A stretch of DNA of 64,000 nucleotides from Flavobacterium urocaniciphilum (GTDB lineage: Bacteria > Bacteroidota > Bacteroidia > Flavobacteriales > Flavobacteriaceae), in assembly GCF_900110615.1 (NCBI RefSeq), contig NZ_FOEI01000008.1, positions 46,296 to 110,295 on the forward strand, in the 5' to 3' direction. The position numbers were made by a program, and so were the translations under genes. The notes under the pieces were generated by a model. That model searched no databases. It was not told the DNA's origin and was given only the letters and a program-made list of their open reading frames with translations. Of this stretch, positions 17,423 to 25,504 are shown piece after piece; within the stretch, counting starts at the first letter, position 1, and the number at the start of each line of letters is the position of its first letter.

Positions 17423-18817
17423 TTACTGATTTTTAGATAATTCAGTAAAATATTTATAGAATAATGGAATCGTTTCAATTCCTTTCATATAATTGAAAAT
17501 CCCATAATGTTCATTTGGTGAGTGAATAGCATCACTATCTAAACCGAATCCCATCATAATCGTTTTGCTTTTTAATTCTTTTTCGAATAAAGCTACAATC
17601 GGAATACTTCCTCCAGAACGAACTGGAATTGGTGTTGTTCCAAATGAATCAGAATACGCTTTTGAAGCTGCTTGATATCCAATACTATCAATTGGTGTTA
17701 CATAACCTTGACCACCATGATGAGGTGTAACTTTTACTTTTACTGCTTTTGGTGCAATGCTTTCAAAATGTTTTTGGAATAATTCTGTGATATTTTCCCA
17801 ATCTTGGTTAGGTACTAAACGCATTGAAATTTTAGCATAGGCTTTACTTGCAATAACTGTTTTGGCACCTTCACCAGTATATCCACCCCAAATTCCGTTA
17901 ACGTCTAACGTTGGACGAATGGAGTTTCTTTCGTTGGTAGTATAACCGGTTTCACCATATTCTTCAGCGATGTCTAAGGCTTTGTTATAAGCATCTTGAC
18001 TAAATGGTCGTTTTGCCATTTGAGCTCTTTCTTCTAATGATAATTCTTCAACACCATCATAGAATCCAGGAATAGTAATATGATTGTTTTCGTCGTGTAA
18101 AGAAGCAATCATTTTGGTTAAAACATTAATCGGATTGGCAACCGCACCACCGTATAATCCTGAATGTAAATCTCTATTCGGACCAGTAACTTCTACTTCT
18201 ACATAACTTAAACCACGTAAACCTGTCGTAATAGATGGTTGTGTGTTCGAAATCATACCCGTGTCTGAAATTAAAATTACATCACATGATAATTTCTCTT
18301 GATTGCGTTCTACAAACCAACCTAAACTTTTTGAACCTACTTCTTCTTCACCTTCAATCATGAATTTTACGTTACAAGGCAAGTTGTTATTCGCAATCAT
18401 GTATTCGAAAGCTTTCACATGCATGTACATCTGACCTTTGTCGTCACAAGCGCCACGAGCAAAAATAGCTCCTTCTGGGTGAATTTCTGTAGTTTTAATT
18501 ACAGGTTCGAATGGAGGTGAATCCCATAATTCAATTGGATCTGCAGGTTGAACATCATAATGCCCATATACCAAAACAGTTGGTAAGTTTGAATCAATAA
18601 TTTTATGACCGTAAACGATAGGGTAACCAGGTGTTTCGCACATTTCAACTACATCACATCCTGCTTTTTCTAAACTTGCTTTTACGGCTTCAGCTGTGTT
18701 AATTACATCTTGAGCGTATGCGCTATCTGCACTTACAGAAGGCATTTTTAACAATTCAATTAACTCATTAATAAAGCGTTCTTTATTTTCCTGAACGTAT
18801 TGTTTGATATTTTCCAT
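17423..18817 (-). CDS. M20-family dipeptidase
   Basis: 464-residue cytosolic metallopeptidase that cleaves dipeptides. Zinc-site motifs of the M20 family: VLVYGHYDVQPADP (His and Asp), ARGACDDKGQMYMHVKA, MIEGEEEVGSKS (catalytic Glu pair), and VRSGGSIPIV and HSPNEHYG toward the C-terminus. A dimerisation lid domain occupies about residues 210-365. Length and motifs fit the carnosinase/CNDP-like branch used for peptide nutrition. No signal peptide is seen. Confidence 0.92.
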   Translation of the reverse strand: MENIKQYVQENKERFINELIELLKMPSVSADSAYAQDVINTAEAVKASLEKAGCDVVEMCETPGYPIVYGHKIIDSNLPTVLVYGHYDVQPADPIELWDSPPFEPVIKTTEIHPEGAIFARGACDDKGQMYMHVKAFEYMIANNNLPCNVKFMIEGEEEVGSKSLGWFVERNQEKLSCDVILISDTGMISNTQPSITTGLRGLSYVEVEVTGPNRDLHSGLYGGAVANPINVLTKMIASLHDENNHITIPGFYDGVEELSLEERAQMAKRPFSQDAYNKALDIAEEYGETGYTTNERNSIRPTLDVNGIWGGYTGEGAKTVIASKAYAKISMRLVPNQDWENITELFQKHFESIAPKAVKVKVTPHHGGQGYVTPIDSIGYQAASKAYSDSFGTTPIPVRSGGSIPIVALFEKELKSKTIMMGFGLDSDAIHSPNEHYGIFNYMKGIETIPLFYKYFTELSKNQ

Positions 18818-18877
18818 GGTTGTTTATAATAAAGTTCAAATATACGAATTCAATATCAATTACAAATTCCAAAAATT

Positions 18878-18927
18878 AAATCCCAAATCCCAAAATTGTA
18901 AATCATAAATCGTAAATCGTAAATTAA
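18878..18927. repeat. Tandem degenerate heptamers between the dipeptidase gene and rpsP
   Basis: Seven-base units of the form AAATCNN: AAATCCC twice, AAATCAT once, AAATCGT twice, then AAATTAA, with one 8-base break at 18892-18899. It belongs to the same style of intergenic heptamer array seen elsewhere in the window. Confidence 0.6.
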
Positions 18928-19003
18928 TATCGCAATTCATAATTTCCAAATGCCTGATTTTAAAATATTTCAAAATTTATAATTTATAATTCATAAATAT
19001 TAT

Positions 19004-19011
19004 TATCTTTG
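19004..19011 (+). promoter_or_regulatory. -7 promoter motif for the rpsP operon
   Basis: TATCTTTG fits TANNTTTG, 48 bases before the rpsP ATG. The leader between contains GAGGTCGAGTACCTC, a short stem-loop. Confidence 0.55.
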
Positions 19012-19059
19012 CACCCTTAATTAACCGAGGTCGAGTACCTCAAATTTAATCACAAGATT

Positions 19060-19629
19060 ATGCCAGTAAGAATTAGATTACAAAGACATGGTAAAAAAGG
19101 GAAACCTTTTTACTGGATCGTAGCTGCGGATTCTCGCGCTAAAAGAGATGGTAAATTCCTAGAAAAAATTGGAACTTACAACCCAAACACTAACCCTGCA
19201 ACTATCGACTTAAACGTTGATCAAGCGGTTACTTGGTTATTTAATGGTGCTCAGCCTACTGACACTGCAAGAGCTATCCTTTCTTACAAAGGTGCTTTAT
19301 TAAAACACCACTTAGAAGGTGGAGTTCGTAAAGGTGCTTTAACTCCAGAGCAAGCTGAAGCTAAATTCACTGCTTGGTTAGATGAGAAAGCTGGTAAAGT
19401 AGATGCTAAAAAAGATGGTTTAGCTAAGTCTAAAGCAGATGCTAAAGCTGAAGCGTTAAAAGCTGAAAAAGCTGCTAACGAGAAAAGAGCTGCTGCACAA
19501 GCTGAGGCTGCAAAAGCTGAAGAAGTAGCTGAAGAAGCTGCAACTGAAGAAGTTGTAGAAGCTGCTGCTGAAGAAACTACTGAAGCTCCTGCTACAGAAG
19601 AATCAAACGAAGAAAACACAGAAGCTTAA
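19060..19629 (+). CDS. rpsP: 30S ribosomal protein S16 with long acidic C-terminal extension
   Basis: Residues 1-85 are ordinary S16 ([40 protein letters not shown]), which helps assemble the central domain of the 30S subunit. The protein continues to 189 residues with an Ala/Glu/Lys-rich tail that becomes strongly acidic ([20 protein letters not shown]). Long S16 tails are common in Bacteroidota; their role is not known to me. It is first in an operon with rimM, 12 bases downstream. Confidence 0.96.
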   Translation: MPVRIRLQRHGKKGKPFYWIVAADSRAKRDGKFLEKIGTYNPNTNPATIDLNVDQAVTWLFNGAQPTDTARAILSYKGALLKHHLEGGVRKGALTPEQAEAKFTAWLDEKAGKVDAKKDGLAKSKADAKAEALKAEKAANEKRAAAQAEAAKAEEVAEEAATEEVVEAAAEETTEAPATEESNEENTEA

Positions 19630-19641
19630 TATCTTGCGATA

Positions 19642-20169
19642 ATGCGTAAAGACGAATGTTTCTATTTAGGCAAAATCGCTAAAAAATTTAGTTTCAAAGG
19701 GGAAGTTTTAATCTATTTAGATACAGACGAACCTGAAATGTACCAAAATATGGAATCAGTTTTTGTTCTTATGAACAGAAACCTGGTTCCATTTTTTATT
19801 GAATCTTCATCCATTCATAAAGACAAATTTCTAAGAGTTAAATTTGAAGATATTGATGATGAAGTAGAAGCGGAGAACTTATTAAGTTCTGAAGTTTATT
19901 TACCACTTTCTATGTTACCCAAATTAGAAGGGAACAAATTCTATTTTCACGAAGTTATTGGTTTTAAAGTAATTGATAAACGTTTAGGTGATATTGGAAC
20001 TGTTCATTCTATTTTAGAAAATACTGCACAACCTCTTTTCGAAATCTTTAAAGGCGAAAAACAGATTTTAGTTCCAATGATTGACGATTTTATCATTGAA
20101 GTCAATCGTGCTCAAAAAGAACTTGTACTAAATACACCAGTTGGTTTAGTTGATTTATACTTAGAATAG
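19642..20169 (+). CDS. rimM: Ribosome maturation factor RimM
   Basis: 175 residues. The N-terminal RimM domain opens with CFYLGKIAKKFSFKGEVLIY, and the C-terminal PRC-barrel-like domain includes YFHEVIGFKVIDKRLGDIG and LVPMIDDFIIEVNR. RimM helps 16S rRNA processing and 30S assembly, working at S19 and the 3' domain. Position after rpsP is the widespread bacterial order. The gene continues closely into a tRNA methyltransferase gene. Confidence 0.95.
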   Translation: MRKDECFYLGKIAKKFSFKGEVLIYLDTDEPEMYQNMESVFVLMNRNLVPFFIESSSIHKDKFLRVKFEDIDDEVEAENLLSSEVYLPLSMLPKLEGNKFYFHEVIGFKVIDKRLGDIGTVHSILENTAQPLFEIFKGEKQILVPMIDDFIIEVNRAQKELVLNTPVGLVDLYLE

Positions 20170-20202
20170 TTTGCAGTCTCAGTCTCAGTGAGCAGTAATC
20201 AA
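20170..20202. repeat. Short CAGTCT-type tandem repeat upstream of the tRNA methyltransferase
   Basis: CAGTCT occurs twice in tandem and continues as CAGTGAG and CAGTAAT. The 6-7-base period and the place just before a start codon match the other short-unit arrays in this window. Confidence 0.4.
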
Positions 20203-20205
20203 TTT

Positions 20206-20913
20206 ATGACTTTCAATTTCAAACAATTTACCATTAATCAAGATAAATGCGCTATGAAAGTAGGCACTGACGGTGTTTTGTTAGGTGCTTGGACACCATT
20301 AATCAATAATCCATATAATATACTCGATATTGGTGCTGGTACGGGTTTAATTGCGTTAATGTTAGCGCAAAGAAGCAATGCAGAACAAATTGATGCGATT
20401 GAAATTGATGAACATGCCTATGAAGAATGTGTAGACAATTTTGAAAATTCACCTTGGAGTGACCGTTTGTATTGTTATCATGCTGGTTTAGATGAATTTG
20501 TAGATGAAGTTGAAGAATTATTTGATGTCATTGTATCTAATCCGCCTTTTTATACAGATGATTATAAATCGGATAACGAACAACGCGATTTAGCCCGATT
20601 TGAAGATGCTTTGCCATTTGAAGAATTGGTTGAAGCCGCCGATTTTTTCCTTTCCGATCATGGAATTTTCTCCGTAATTATTCCATTTAAAGAAGAAGAA
20701 CGATTTGTGTCATTATGTACAGAAAGAGCTTTGTTTCCACTAAAAATGACACGTGTGAAAGGAACGCCAACTTCCGAAATTAAAAGAAGTTTGTTAGCGT
20801 TTACTCGTATCGAACAAACGCCACTTATTGATGAATTAGTGATTGAAACGGCACGTCATCAATACACTCGAGAATATATAGCATTGACAAAAGAGTTTTA
20901 TTTGAAGATGTAA
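20206..20913 (+). CDS. tRNA1(Val) (adenine-N6)-methyltransferase-like protein
   Basis: 235-residue SAM-dependent methyltransferase. It begins MTFNFKQFTINQDKCAMKVG and has SAM motif NILDIGAGTGLIALMLAQRS and the N6-adenine catalytic motif VIVSNPPFYTDDY. This matches the TrmN6/YfiC family that methylates A37 of tRNA-Val. A GTG at 20188 would add six residues inside a repetitive CAGTCT sequence; the ATG at 20206 is preferred because family members begin near FKQFTI. Operon position with rpsP and rimM fits a translation role. Confidence 0.85.
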   Translation: MTFNFKQFTINQDKCAMKVGTDGVLLGAWTPLINNPYNILDIGAGTGLIALMLAQRSNAEQIDAIEIDEHAYEECVDNFENSPWSDRLYCYHAGLDEFVDEVEELFDVIVSNPPFYTDDYKSDNEQRDLARFEDALPFEELVEAADFFLSDHGIFSVIIPFKEEERFVSLCTERALFPLKMTRVKGTPTSEIKRSLLAFTRIEQTPLIDELVIETARHQYTREYIALTKEFYLKM

Positions 20914-20919
20914 CTTTTG

Positions 20920-22254
20920 TTATTCCACTTTATACATACTTCTAAACTGATAAAAAATGCGTTCAATTAAGCGCAAATCTTCCGTAATTATATCTGCAGA
21001 ACCGCGCATTTCTTGCTGAAATTGGATTTTCTTGTTATACGAAGTTTCTAAACCATTCGGTAAAGCAATATCCATTAATAAGTTTCCTTCTTTGTCTGGT
21101 GTTAAGGAAATTCGTTTGACTTTTCCTTTCACAATTCCGAATTCTTTATCAGGATAATTGGCTAAGCGAATATTTACACGTTGGTTTTCTTTAATTTTTC
21201 CAGAGTTTAGAGCAGTGGCTTTTAGTTTTCCAATTAAGCCGTTTTGTTGAGTTGGAATAATCGCAAACATATTTTCACCTGCCGTAATATTTTGGTTCAC
21301 CGACCAAATTTGTAAAAAGGATACAATGCCGTCTTCAGATGCGCGAAAAACATAGTTTAATTCCCAATCTTTTATTACTTTTTTCAATTGATAAAACGAT
21401 TGCAACACATTGGTTTCTAAATTCGTATTTTCTTTGTTTTCATTAATTTGAGTCGTTTGATTGTTTCTGTTTAAATCGTTTATAGACGATTTTGTTTGAG
21501 AAATAGAACTCAATAAATTTTTATAATTTTTTTCTGCTTGTAAATAAATCAAACGTTGTTTTTCAATTTCTTGAGCCGAAATCACACCTTTTTTAAATAA
21601 AGTTTCTTGTCGGTTTAAATCGTTTTTTTGAATTTGTAATTCGTTTTCAGTAATCGATTTCTGACCCATTAATAATTGTAATCGTTCGGCTAATTGCTTT
21701 TTTTCATAGCCTTGCGCATTGGTTTCAACATTATAAGGTTTCAATTCTTTTAGTAATTGATTGGCAATATATTCTTTTTGAAAAACCGCAAAACTTGCTT
21801 CTATTTCTCCTAATTGGGCAGTTGCAAATTTTTCAAATGGGAATTCACTTTTATCCAAATTAATAGATTCAACCACACTTTTTAATCGGAAAACATCTTG
21901 GTAATTTGCCGAATTTTCAATCACCGCTAATGGTGTATTGGCTTTTACATTGGCTTTGTCTTCAATCAAAATAGCTTGTATTTTACCATTCAATTTAGCA
22001 ACTAATTTTTCAGGTGGTGTGTTAGTTGTAATAATAATTTCACTGGTTACCACATCGGGATAGCGAATGAACCACGACATGAATAACAATAAAATAATTA
22101 TTCCAAAAATGAGAAAAGTTCCCCAACGAATCATCCAATTCGGAACTTTAGTAAGTATGTCTTGTACTTCTTCACTTCGAAGCTGGAAGTCGGTAGTTTG
22201 AAGCTGGGAGTTTGAAGCTTGAAGCTGGGAGTTTGAATTTCTATTTTTAGTCAT
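20920..22254 (-). CDS. HlyD-type membrane-fusion adaptor of the peptide exporter
   Basis: 444 residues. A cytosolic N-terminus is followed by one membrane helix (about residues 46-66, TFLIFGIIILLLFMSWFI). The periplasmic part has a biotinyl-lipoyl half-motif (KLNGKIQAILIEDKANVKAN), long coiled coils (about 90-280) and a C-terminal barrel (RVNIRLANYPDKEFGIVKGK). Adaptors of this family link a peptidase-containing ABC exporter to an outer-membrane channel; no TolC gene is in the cluster. The start is 10 bases after the transporter stop. Residues about 5-26 are encoded by nine tandem heptamers (22179-22241), an unusual insertion; no start codon lies downstream of it before the conserved EEVQDILTKVPNW. 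Confidence 0.9.
   Translation of the reverse strand: MTKNRNSNSQLQASNSQLQTTDFQLRSEEVQDILTKVPNWMIRWGTFLIFGIIILLLFMSWFIRYPDVVTSEIIITTNTPPEKLVAKLNGKIQAILIEDKANVKANTPLAVIENSANYQDVFRLKSVVESINLDKSEFPFEKFATAQLGEIEASFAVFQKEYIANQLLKELKPYNVETNAQGYEKKQLAERLQLLMGQKSITENELQIQKNDLNRQETLFKKGVISAQEIEKQRLIYLQAEKNYKNLLSSISQTKSSINDLNRNNQTTQINENKENTNLETNVLQSFYQLKKVIKDWELNYVFRASEDGIVSFLQIWSVNQNITAGENMFAIIPTQQNGLIGKLKATALNSGKIKENQRVNIRLANYPDKEFGIVKGKVKRISLTPDKEGNLLMDIALPNGLETSYNKKIQFQQEMRGSADIITEDLRLIERIFYQFRSMYKVE
22179..22241. repeat. Nine tandem heptamers inside the hlyD-like reading frame
   Basis: On the plus strand units of the form G(A/G)AG(C/T)TN follow without a break, including GAAGCTG three times and GGAGTTT twice. 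The total of 63 bases is a multiple of three, so the frame survives. It encodes a Ser/Gln/Leu-rich stretch with NSQLQ twice. The unit length matches the intergenic arrays upstream of rsmI and the MFS gene. Confidence 0.8.
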
Positions 22255-22264
22255 TTTGTATTTT

Positions 22265-24469
22265 TTAATTTCCTAATTGCAATTGATTACGTACTAAATT
22301 GAAATAATTTCCTTTTTTGGCTACTAAGGTATCGTGATTTCCAATTTCAATAATTTTGCCTTTTTCCAACACTACAATTTGGTCGGCATTCATAACGGTA
22401 CTTAATCGATGCGCAATTACTACAACCGTTTTATCTTTGAAGAAAATGTCTAATTTTTCCATAATTTCTTTTTCATTATTGGCATCTAATGCAGAAGTTG
22501 CTTCATCGAAAAATAGCATTTCAGGGTTTTTATAAACCGCTCTTGCGATTAATAAACGTTGTTTTTGTCCGGTACTCATTCCAGTTCCTTCTGAACCAAT
22601 TTTTGTATTGTACCCTAAAGGTAAACTGGAAACATATTCTTTAATATTCGCTACATCAGCAGCGTAAACTAAACGTTCTTTATCGATAATATCCACACCA
22701 ATAGCTATATTATTGGCAATCGTATCGTTAAAAATAAATCCTTCTTGCATCACGGCACCAATATTATTCCGCCAAGCTTTTTGAGAAATATTTTTCAATT
22801 GTGCATTGCCAATTGTAATTTCACCATTTTGAGGTTCGTAAAACTTTAATAATAATTTCATTAAAGTTGTTTTTCCGCTACCACTGGTTCCTACAATTGC
22901 AGTAATTTTATTACTTGGAATAGTAAGGTTTAAATTATCCAAAACGGAAATATCTGAACCTAAATAACGAAAAGATAAATCTTTAATCGTAATGTCTTCG
23001 TTTGCTGGTACATCATTGGTTTGATGTATTTCTTGCTGAACTTCATCTTCTTTATCATGAATTTCCGATAAACGAGCTAAAGAGATTTTAGCATCTTGTA
23101 ATTCTCTAACAAAACCAATAAGTTGAGTAATCGGTCCGTTTAAACTTCCAACAATAGAACTAATGGCTAACATCATTCCCAACGTTATGGTTCCATCGAT
23201 TACTAATTTTGCTGATAAAACCAAAATAAAGATATTCTTTAATTCATTGATGATTTGAGATCCAGCCGATTGTGTTTGTTCTAAAATTAAACCTTTAGTA
23301 GAAACTCGGAACAATCGAGCTTGTACATATTCCCAGCCCCAACGTTTTTGTTTTTCGGCGTTGTGAAGTTTAATTTCTTGCATTCCGTTGATTAACTCAA
23401 TTACTTTGCTTTGTTCTTGAGAAACTTCCGAAAAACGTTTATAATCTAAGGCTTCTCTACGTTTTAAAAACAAAGTAATCCAAATGAAATAAAGAATACT
23501 TCCTGAGAAAAACACGAAAAAAATCAGAAGATTATAATAGGCTAAAACGCCACCCATGACAATCATATTAAACACAGAAAAAATAACGTTTAAGGATGAT
23601 GTTGTCAGGATTTTTTCGATACGATGATGGTCGTTAATACGTTGCATGATATCACCCGTCATTCGGACATCGAAAAAAGATATAGGTAAATTCATTAACT
23701 TGATAAAGAAATCGGAAATTAATGAAATGTTGATTCTTGTGGAAAGATGAAGCATGATCCAGCCTCGAATTAATTCTAAGCCCATTCTACCAGCAAAAAG
23801 GAATAATTGAGCGAATAAAATCATGTACACAAAGCTCATGTCGTGGTTTTGAATTCCAACATCTACAAGGCTTAGCGTTAAAAATGGGAAAATTAATTGT
23901 AAAATACTTCCTGCCAGAAGATTTACTACTAATTGAATTAAAAAGGATTTGTATTTTAAAACATATCTTGATAATAATCCGAATCCTAATGTTTTTTTAG
24001 ACCCTTCTTTGTCGGATTGATCAATGTCCAAATCATAAAAAGTTGGGGTTGGCTCTAATAAAAGAGCGATTCCTTCTTGCGTTTGGTTATCGGCATTATT
24101 TCCGATCCAAAATTTAATAAAATCGTTTGTAGAATATTCTATTAATCCGTAACCCGGATCAGAAATTAAATAGTTGCCTTTTTTGATGTCATACAAAACA
24201 ACATAATGCTCTTTATTCCAATGTAAAATACAAGGCAAAGGCGCTTCGTTTAAGCGATCTAAATTTAGCTTTACGCCTAATGTTCGAAATCCAATTTTTT
24301 CAGCAGCATCCGACAAAAAAAGTAAATTACTTCCTTCACGAGTTGTTTCACTTAAATCTCTTAAGTGTTGAATGTTAATGGTTTTACCATAATGTTTTCC
24401 AACAATTTTTAAACAAGTTGGGCCACAATCTTTACTGTCGGCTTGTATGTAATTTGGGAATTTTTTCAA
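22265..24469 (-). CDS. Peptidase-containing ABC transporter (C39 protease, membrane domain, ATPase)
   Basis: 734 residues. It cuts double-glycine leaders and exports the mature peptides. Residues 1-135 are a C39 cysteine peptidase: Gln9, catalytic Cys15 in DCGPTCL, His88 in KEHYVVLYD and Asp104 in LISDPGYG. A six-helix ABC membrane domain spans about 165-450. The nucleotide-binding domain has Walker A GTSGSGKT (527-534), an altered signature GMSTGQKQRLLIARAV, Walker B EMLFFDEATSALDA and switch His in VVIAHRLSTV. Translation starts at TTG 24469; no ATG fits, and the N-terminus matches family members. It sits directly after four precursor genes with GG leaders, which are its likely substrates. 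Confidence 0.94.
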   Translation of the reverse strand: MKKFPNYIQADSKDCGPTCLKIVGKHYGKTINIQHLRDLSETTREGSNLLFLSDAAEKIGFRTLGVKLNLDRLNEAPLPCILHWNKEHYVVLYDIKKGNYLISDPGYGLIEYSTNDFIKFWIGNNADNQTQEGIALLLEPTPTFYDLDIDQSDKEGSKKTLGFGLLSRYVLKYKSFLIQLVVNLLAGSILQLIFPFLTLSLVDVGIQNHDMSFVYMILFAQLFLFAGRMGLELIRGWIMLHLSTRINISLISDFFIKLMNLPISFFDVRMTGDIMQRINDHHRIEKILTTSSLNVIFSVFNMIVMGGVLAYYNLLIFFVFFSGSILYFIWITLFLKRREALDYKRFSEVSQEQSKVIELINGMQEIKLHNAEKQKRWGWEYVQARLFRVSTKGLILEQTQSAGSQIINELKNIFILVLSAKLVIDGTITLGMMLAISSIVGSLNGPITQLIGFVRELQDAKISLARLSEIHDKEDEVQQEIHQTNDVPANEDITIKDLSFRYLGSDISVLDNLNLTIPSNKITAIVGTSGSGKTTLMKLLLKFYEPQNGEITIGNAQLKNISQKAWRNNIGAVMQEGFIFNDTIANNIAIGVDIIDKERLVYAADVANIKEYVSSLPLGYNTKIGSEGTGMSTGQKQRLLIARAVYKNPEMLFFDEATSALDANNEKEIMEKLDIFFKDKTVVVIAHRLSTVMNADQIVVLEKGKIIEIGNHDTLVAKKGNYFNLVRNQLQLGN

Positions 24470-24513
24470 CTGTACGAAATTTATTGCAAATAAAGTTAAA
24501 TTATTATGGAATT

Positions 24514-24546
24514 AAAAATAGAGAGGAAACAAATTTCCTCTCTATT
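24514..24546 (-). terminator. Intercistronic terminator/attenuator between precursors and transporter
   Basis: A perfect 13-bp stem (24517-24529 with 24534-24546; core AGAGAGGAAA) with a 4-base loop, followed on the minus strand by ATTTTTAA. It lies after the last precursor gene and before the transporter, so part of the transcripts should stop here, giving more precursor than transporter mRNA. It could also protect the precursor mRNA 3' end. Confidence 0.8.
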
Positions 24547-24565
24547 GAACCAATTAAATGTTTGA

Positions 24566-24781
24566 TTATAATTCTAATGGTGGTGTACAAAAATATGCTT
24601 TACATGTACCGTTAGAATAAGAATAATTTCCACCACCTGGTCTAGTTGATTTACAGTTTGTTAAACTAGTTCCCGACCAAGTTTGGTAAGTACAACCTGC
24701 TGGAATTCCTCCGTTAATTTCTTTTTGTTCTTTTTTGCTCAATTCTTGAGCTCCGTTTACGTTTAAAATGTTTTTTAACAT
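24566..24781 (-). CDS. Double-glycine-leader peptide precursor A (4 Cys)
   Basis: 71 residues. The leader of 25 residues begins MLKNILNVNGAQELSKKEQK and ends INGG, with cleavage expected after GG. The 46-residue core has four cysteines, a Gly-rich turn (RPGGGNYSYSNG) and ends PPLEL. The leader is nearly identical to those of the three neighbouring precursors, while cores differ completely. It is the last precursor before the terminator hairpin. Likely a secreted bacteriocin-like or signalling peptide with disulfides; activity is unknown. Confidence 0.85.
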   Translation of the reverse strand: MLKNILNVNGAQELSKKEQKEINGGIPAGCTYQTWSGTSLTNCKSTRPGGGNYSYSNGTCKAYFCTPPLEL

Positions 24782-24798
24782 GATATTATTATTTTAAA

Positions 24799-24996
24799 TT
24801 AACCATTAAATTCTGGAAGGCATTCTGGTCCGTTGATAGTATCAACACATACTGTTCCTTCTGGACAAACTATAGGTGCACCACCTTCTGGTAATTCACA
24901 AGTTCCTCTATAAAGTTTTTTTCCTCCGTTTATTGCTTTTTGCTCTGCAGACGTTAATGTCTTAGCACCGTTTGCGTTTAAAATGTTTTTTAACAT
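24799..24996 (-). CDS. Double-glycine-leader peptide precursor B (4 Cys)
   Basis: 65 residues: 25-residue leader (MLKNILNANGAKTLTSAEQK then AINGG) and a 40-residue core with four cysteines. The core is acidic and rich in Pro, Gly and Glu (TCELPEGGAPIVCPEGTVC). It lies 17 bases before precursor A, in the same direction, and is a likely substrate of the C39 transporter. Confidence 0.85.
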   Translation of the reverse strand: MLKNILNANGAKTLTSAEQKAINGGKKLYRGTCELPEGGAPIVCPEGTVCVDTINGPECLPEFNG

Positions 24997-25013
24997 GATA
25001 TTGATTTATTTAA

Positions 25014-25187
25014 TTAATACATTGAACAAGTTGTAACACAACAACTAACAGACCAACAAGTACCAGCATAATTTCCATCACACCAACAATCAATTTTTGG
25101 AACATTAGCTAATTCACCTTTTACATTTTTTTGTTCTTTTTTGGTTAATTCTTTAACCCCATCTAATTTTAATATGTTTTTTAACAT
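25014..25187 (-). CDS. GG-type-leader peptide precursor C with atypical Gly-Glu site (6 Cys)
   Basis: 57 residues from ATG 25187. The leader MLKNILKLDGVKELTKKEQK aligns with the others, but the processing site reads VKGE where they have INGG, so the -1 position is Glu. The 32-residue core is the most cysteine-rich: DCWCDGNYAG, GTCWSVSCCVTTCSMY, six in all, with a CC pair. An upstream in-frame start at 25211 would overlap precursor D and lacks homology; I reject it. Whether the transporter can cut this site is open. Confidence 0.8.
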   Translation of the reverse strand: MLKNILKLDGVKELTKKEQKNVKGELANVPKIDCWCDGNYAGTCWSVSCCVTTCSMY

Positions 25188-25197
25188 AATCTTTTTA

Positions 25198-25422
25198 TTA
25201 ATTACAACCAATATATTGATATCCTTCTTCTTCAGGAACTCTAGTAACTAAGCATTTGTGAACGCCGTTAATTACTCCTCTATATACTCCTCCAACAGAA
25301 GCACAGGTAGCAGGGTCTAAATTCGCAAAACATTGGTCAGCTCTAATACCACCATTTATAGCTTTTTGTTCTTTTGTACTCAATTGTTGAGTACCATCTA
25401 ATTTTAAAATGTTTTTTAACAT
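25198..25422 (-). CDS. Double-glycine-leader peptide precursor D (4 Cys)
   Basis: 74 residues: leader MLKNILKLDGTQQLSTKEQK then AINGG, and a 49-residue core with four cysteines (DQCFANLDPATCASVGGVYR, HKCLV, and IGCN at the very end). It is the first of the four precursors, 82 bases after the oxidase gene and 10 bases before precursor C. Its leader shares KLDG with precursor C, suggesting recent leader duplication. Confidence 0.85.
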   Translation of the reverse strand: MLKNILKLDGTQQLSTKEQKAINGGIRADQCFANLDPATCASVGGVYRGVINGVHKCLVTRVPEEEGYQYIGCN

Positions 25423-25504
25423 GATTTATAATTATTTTGATTGTTTTTTTTCTCAAACATTTTAAGTCAATTGAGAGTTTTGACTGCACTTGGCCAAGTA
25501 TATT

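Noticed and set aside
18878..18927. Possible CRISPR-like array in the heptamer repeats
   Set aside because: Units are only 7 bases with no spacers, and no cas gene is in the window.
25188..25211. Extra eight residues on precursor C
   Set aside because: They would break the leader alignment with the other three precursors and overlap the precursor D gene.
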